From Sipunculus nudus (Eukaryota; Annelida; Sipuncula; Golfingiida; Sipunculidae): a stretch of DNA of 64,000 nucleotides. Below are positions 59,056-64,000 of the stretch, piece by piece. Location of the stretch: contig CM049307.1 of NCBI GenBank assembly GCA_026874595.1, positions 65,468,870-65,532,869 on the forward strand, given 5' to 3'. The first letter of the stretch is position 1. Every line of letters begins with the position of its first letter. The position numbers were made by a program, and so were the translations under genes. The notes below the pieces were generated by a model, which was not told the origin of the DNA, ran no database searches, and saw only the letters and a program-made list of their open reading frames with translations.

Positions 59056-61349
59056 ATGTCCAGGTATATCCCATGAATACACTTCACATAATCTACATAG
59101 TCATTCTTAATCTCCACACAGAATCGGCCGCCCTGCATCTCACCGTGATGGTACATGATGAAACAAAACAATTTATTGATTAACCAGATTAAATGAAGCA
59201 GACGTGAGGAGCTTGGTGTACATTGTATAATGATTTTATGTCAAAGATACCTCCTAAAAAAATAAAAATTCTGCAGCGTCGGAATTCAAATTTCAAGCAC
59301 CAAGTGTCATTAGTTTTGGCGTGTGACAAACGCAATTTACAGAATTAAGAAGCAGTAAAGCGCAGTCAGTAGCCCATTGATCAGGACAGCATGACAGCGT
59401 GACAGCCAGCGTGACAGCCAACAACCAGAAGTCAAAACACAGCCAGAGCACTTGACTCATCGTGTCTTAATGAAGATAAAGTCTCCGTCCTCTTATTTGA
59501 TATATAGACACGTGCTATGTTATAAAGAGAAGTGCATATTGTTCTTTCAATAATTGATCATGAGATGTAACACAGCACTGCACCGGCAGAGTTAATATTG
59601 GTATGGAAATGGACACCATAAGTATAGTTAATACCTACCTCATCACATGGTGTCCATCAACAGGCGGCGGAACGCGGTTGTCCCGCTGCCAGAATCAATA
59701 TAATAATCAAGTTACAGTTGCAGATCAGTTTATGGATAATGGAGCTTAGTTTTGTGGCTGCCCTCCGTAGAGCACAAAGATTCTGGTGCTGACTGTTTCC
59801 ACTTGATCCCCGACGTTAGCCAGCTCCCGTCACGGCAGGTCCTCGCTCTTACGTCTTCACCAATTTGGATCTGGCATCAAGCAATTTGCTTCTGTTTCGT
59901 GGCATCGAACTTATTTGTCATTTTTTTATTGCAGTAGAACAGCAGATGACACCGGTAGCGTGACGATGGCGATGCATACTAAAGGTTTATACGTCAACCA
60001 TAGAGAGCCAGCATTCATAACAAGTGTGATTTAATGGACAGGCGAGTGGGCCACTGACGGTTGGCGTCATTTAACATCACAGGCTAAATGTGAACGCAGA
60101 AGCTGCAAATACGACCATCCCTCGCCAATCGACAGATAACTGGGAAGCGCTAACCGGGTGCTAGACTTATATTAGATCCATAAAGATTCGCTCGCTGACA
60201 GAGACTCCACTTTGCATGGAGTCAGAATGGTGACTAGAGGTTCCTTTCATGACGGAGAGTTATGTTTTGACGGTTACAGTATACCAACAATATTGACGCT
60301 TCGCCAGCATCAACATGTATTGCTTCCTACATGGATGGACAGTCTTGTTTGAACATTATAAACAAAGTTTGATCTTTTGACTTCAAATATCGCATTATGT
60401 AAACCCTATAGCTGACCAAAGCTGGTATCGGTTGTCTGGATTTACGGGAATTTTCATTAGGTCATATGGGTATTCTGTGAATTCCGCTCAGCACTTAAAG
60501 GCTAGGGAACGGCAACGAATACCTCGCCGTAAAGTTATTAATCTCTGAACCCCAGGGGTGTCAATATTTACTGGGTTGTGCCACTGCAGCGGGCCGGAAA
60601 GCAGAAAGACAGATTCTCCGCATATCCAGGCGCCCACCAGTCCACCAGTTCTGTCTGTGGCAGTACTACCTTTCATTTGGCCACTGGGAGCCATCAAGCT
60701 TGCTGCCAATATAGCTGGAGGACTGTGGTGAGGTTCCGGCTGAAATGCATTGTTGCTGAGTACCGCATAATGATGTACGGATAGCTGTGCTGATGCACAA
60801 ATCGTTTCGTTCAGCACCGAGCACTATCGCATGAAACGTGACAAAGTTGGAATTACGTGTACCCTGCAAATAAGTTATGATCGCGATGTGAGAGAGGTCG
60901 GTGATTATACGGCGGTTTGTCTGAGGTTCCTAAACAGCTTGCTTGGACAGGCTTCCAATGCTTACAGGGTCATTTGTAGCCGATAACGTTAATTGTCAAT
61001 ACAACTATCCGTATCCTGTATCAGTGGAGGATTATCTTTTTGCATATTTCAATATCTCAAGTGCCTATGTCGGGAGGATGGGCTACCGCTGTGGTTTAAA
61101 CCAGGAGGAAATGTGGTTGGTGAAACATCGTCATTGATTCGTTGTTAGCTGAATCTAGCCGTATTTCAGCCAGCCCAGCTTTGCTCTCGCATTTGTTGCA
61201 CAGAAGCTGTACAAGCGTGGCGGGATGACCGTTATCTCGACTCCTGCTGATGAGGGTATCTTCATCCAACGATGCCACTCATATTTCTGGCACGTCTCGT
61301 ATGCAGGGACTGTGGAGGGTGTTTAGTGGTTATTCAATCAGAAGCTGTT
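59056..61349. other. Upstream flank of the CACNG exon; no other gene identified
   Basis: Composition becomes more GC-rich and CpG-containing toward 61300. Overlapping frames at 60488-60869 (both strands) have no recognisable domain. The stretch probably holds the promoter and 5' UTR of the gene at 61386, but no TATA box or confident upstream exon could be picked. A short 'gacagcgt'-type repeat lies at about 59388-59425. Confidence 0.4.
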
Positions 61350-61385
61350 TGACATGTGCCGCGTTTTATCTTGATGTTAACAAGA

Positions 61386-61602
61386 ATGCACTGTACACAT
61401 CGGGTATTGTCTCTGACGTCGTTGGTCTTCGGCTTAGCTGCAACTGGTGCTTTGTCATTGGCCGTGGCCACGGACTACTGGTTGTACACAACTGAGAACG
61501 TGGAGCTTATGATGAACGGGACAATCACAATAACCACCGTTACACACACCGGATTATGGAGAATGTGCATTGTGCCGACTCAGCTGGGAATGGAAGAAGA
61601 GG
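61386..61602 (+). CDS. CACNG/TARP gamma subunit (CACNG5/7-like), first coding exon
   Basis: Encodes the N-terminal 72 residues (plus 1 nt) of a calcium-channel gamma-subunit/TARP protein, a claudin-like four-pass membrane protein that in animals binds AMPA receptors or voltage-gated calcium channels. Visible: a short cytosolic start MHCTHRV; the first membrane helix at about 8-28; the family signature DYWLY at 30-34; an N-glycosylation site NGT at 44-46; and the claudin-type GLWRMC at 56-61. The closest pattern I recall is the CACNG5/7 branch. The ATG at 61386 is chosen because it has A at -3 and aligns with the family start; an ATG at 61374 is in frame but has T at -3, and TGA lies in frame at 61350. 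The exon ends in phase 1 at a GTGAGT donor, as I recall for vertebrate CACNG exon 1. The remaining exons are outside the window. Confidence 0.9.
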
Positions 61603-61608
61603 GTGAGT
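61603..61608 (+). promoter_or_regulatory. Splice donor GTGAGT of the CACNG exon
   Basis: GAGG|GTGAGT matches the U1 donor consensus. Reading on would add only Glu and a stop, which supports splicing here. Confidence 0.85.
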
Positions 61609-62566
61609 AAACTCTCACAAAAATTAAAGTATACTTTACATAGATATTGCATTATCTGACTAATATTTGATGACCTTCTGAAATTAATCAGATATTCACA
61701 CTTGTCAATGAAGAGAAATGGTATTACAGAGTACTAGATTGACCAACTTAAATCAACTGTCATCCCAGCTGAATAAGATCCATATCACAGTCGGACCGAA
61801 GATTTAGAAGGGGGGGGGGGGGACTATCCAGGAGGACAAATGAGAATATCTGATAAAGGTCCTCAGATCCCGAAGTGGGGGGGGGGGTTCTATATATCAC
61901 AAAAATTGGGCTGAAACCCTTAAAAAAGGTTACGGTGATTGAAAGGGATTCGCTACTACATATAGATTATTATAAATAAATGCTTCATCGGTTGCTGCTT
62001 AAACAACGCATCAGATAAAGGAATGGGAAATCACGCCCAAAATAACACGACACTCCATTGAAATATTGCCGGGATATTGACTTGTTAACCTCAGAGAATG
62101 CCTCATAAACTCATAAGGACGAAGCACTGATATATAACACTTAACCAACTGAATCACGGCCGATCGGATCAGATGATAGCCCCAACCCAAAATTACCTTA
62201 TAATATATAGACGCGCTAGCATGACTTACATCCCCGTGTATTGAATTTCGTCAATAAACGGCCTACCCAAAAACGGACACATTCCAACAGCTTAGAAAAT
62301 AAATCCAGTGGCCAGTGTCCCACGACGCTCAAGCTGGTGTGATGTATTGCCTGATTCAGGCGCCTTGCTTTCATAATAGGATATTTAAAGTTTGCAATAG
62401 TTTACCTTAAACAGCCTGGAAGAAATAAGCCGTTCTCCTGTATACACATAGCGCGGCTCAACCATGAGTACTGCAGAGGCAGATCACATCGTCTGAAGTG
62501 GTTTATGTCGCATATAATATTATCACCAGTTAAATAAAAATCCAATTAAACAATAATGTATAAAAA

Positions 62567-62569
62567 TAA

Positions 62570-62606
<37 letters not shown>

Positions 62607-62611
62607 TATAT
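62567..62611. repeat. (AT)n microsatellite
   Basis: About 22 at dinucleotides with one gt interruption, within the CACNG intron. Confidence 0.95.
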
Positions 62612-62845
62612 CATGTTTGGGTGTCCAGTGAACCATCTCTTGGGGCCACTGTCTATTTAAACGGGCATTACCTGTGGTCAAGAAGGAAGGACAAGAATCC
62701 ACGTCACACGAGGTTCTGCTGAGTACTAGACACATGCTTGTAGGTATGTTTGCGCACAAATAAACTTCGTCAAAGGATCGTCGGTCTCTGTATTGTACAC
62801 ATGGAACCCCTTTGCTGTCTCCAGTCCCCAACCTGAGGGCCGGTG

Positions 62846-62848
<3 letters not shown>

Positions 62849-62916
<68 letters not shown>
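62849..62916. repeat. (AT)n microsatellite
   Basis: About 34 uninterrupted at dinucleotides, the longest in the window. Confidence 0.95.
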
Positions 62917-62919
<3 letters not shown>

Positions 62920-64000
62920 AATCTCAATTTTCACTTATAAATAGAAAATCATATGAAAAATATTACGAGAATAGTAGCCTGAAATAGGAGCATGTTCATG
63001 TGTAAGACTGTACTAATTTTGAAAAGTGACAGTCAGATGTTTTTATGTATGTGCGCATGCTACTAATAAATGTGCAACTGTAATAAGTACCATGCGCAAA
63101 TACAATGTACTAAAAACCCACCTGCCGTCATAGCACTGGGACCACACACTGCCGAGTCACACCTGAGCCATGTGTTACCGAGAATAATCGCAGGATGATT
63201 GTCTGCGATTACGGTCATTGTACTATAAAATGTTGCGGTGACATATTTCGACGAGTCATGCATTATCTAATACAGTTCATAATCTTCCCAGGGGTTGAAT
63301 ATCATGCAGAGGGGAAAATGACATTTCATGGCACGGCTGTGATCTAGTAGTCCAGGTATAAACAAATGTAAATTTCATTATTATTCTACCTATTTCTGTG
63401 GGAGGTTTTGCATCCCGTTTCTTTTTTTTTCAGGATCTGCAAATGCTAAATGATTGTAAACTTGCTGGCTAAAAATATCCTAGATAGTTCAAAATGCGTT
63501 CGTCATGTCAGGAAATTTCTGTAAGGTGGGGCGGGCGAGAACCCCTGCCAACCCCTCCCCGCCCGCTGTCCCCTCCTTGGCATGTCGGGCATTGCCCAGT
63601 TTTGGAAGGTTACCCCTTCAAGTTTCTGTAACAACACCTGCAGTGACTACCTGTGACCTGTATAGCGACAAATTAACAGATACTGGTGACTTTATTGCTT
63701 GCCGTATCCTGGGATTTCCTTGAAATGGTTAGGACAAGTTTTAACCGGGCCAGGCATCCTGCAAGTTTTTTTTTCTATTTTTGAGTAGCACCAAACCATT
63801 TGAACGGCAACATTATATATCCAACATGTTGTTAGATTAGATCGACCTGGTATTCCTGGCGAGTCATGGCTGTCAGGTGACATATCAACTCCTCAGATAT
63901 AATCACCAAAACTATACACAATCTCCCGGGAAAATCCAGGGTGACTACAAAAAGCCTTGTGCGGTTCGCGTATGAGCAAGGTAAATATCAACGATCTGAC

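Larger units (their letters stand above)
61609..64000 (+). other. Intron 1 of the CACNG gene (to window end)
   Basis: No second CACNG exon is recognisable before 64000. The intron holds two poly-G runs (about 61810-61824 and 61877-61885) and two AT microsatellites. A 72-codon frame at 63505-63723 has no family features. Confidence 0.6.

Noticed and set aside
62523-62927. 134-codon minus-strand ORF
   Set aside because: Both ends consist of YI repeats from (AT)n microsatellites, and the middle has no domain. It lies in the CACNG intron.
63505-63723. Possible second CACNG exon
   Set aside because: The translation lacks the second and later claudin-family features and there is no convincing acceptor in the right phase.

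Overview
This window looks like intergenic and intronic DNA from an animal nuclear genome, most likely a mollusc. The evidence is low gene density, AT-rich background, many minisatellites, (CAGA)n-tailed interspersed repeats of the kind common in molluscs, decayed transposons, a GT splice donor and no prokaryotic signals. The species cannot be named from the sequence.

The one clear gene piece is at 61386-61602 on the + strand: the first coding exon of a calcium-channel gamma-subunit/TARP (CACNG5/7-like) protein, with the DYWLY and GLWxxC motifs and a GTGAGT donor. The rest of that gene lies beyond position 64000. Weaker coding traces are: a first-exon-like ORF present twice (3413-3549 and 8692-8828, minus); a broken THAP zinc finger (4921-5212, minus); a 5'-truncated non-LTR retrotransposon tail (34612-35500, minus); a gag-like ORF (24885-25190); and a few unidentified ORFs.

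Layout. 1-9300: interspersed repeats, a decayed hAT-type MITE, and a roughly 2.8 kb block present twice in direct order. 11.1-17.4 kb: two elements with internal tandem units of about 280 and 338 bp (Helentron/HINE-like or pearl-like), flanking a 1.64 kb inverted-repeat element whose arms are strings of degenerate CGACAC motifs. 20.6-22.0 kb: an LTR-like repeat (second copy inverted at 46.7-47.5 kb), then a seemingly perfect 147-bp inverted repeat. 23.7-27.5 kb: a 43-bp minisatellite and two more elements built of short motifs (GCATTCG and ACGTGG/CCGTAG). 30.2-33.3 kb: a 34-bp array carrying TATAAAA per unit, then a 50-bp array carrying CACGTG in most units. 38.8-42.1 kb: a 60/61-bp array split by a 1.9 kb insertion flanked by an 8-bp duplication. 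43.3-45.0 kb: a 47-bp array. 50.5-56.8 kb: a 6.3 kb array of 30-bp units, open on both strands. 58.1-59.1 kb: a nonautonomous hAT-type element with exact 8-bp target-site duplications. 61.4 kb: the CACNG exon.

Roughly a quarter of the window is tandem repeat. No operon or pathway is present. The most unusual theme is a set of mobile-looking elements whose ends consist of diverged copies of one short CpG-containing motif, with a different motif in each element.
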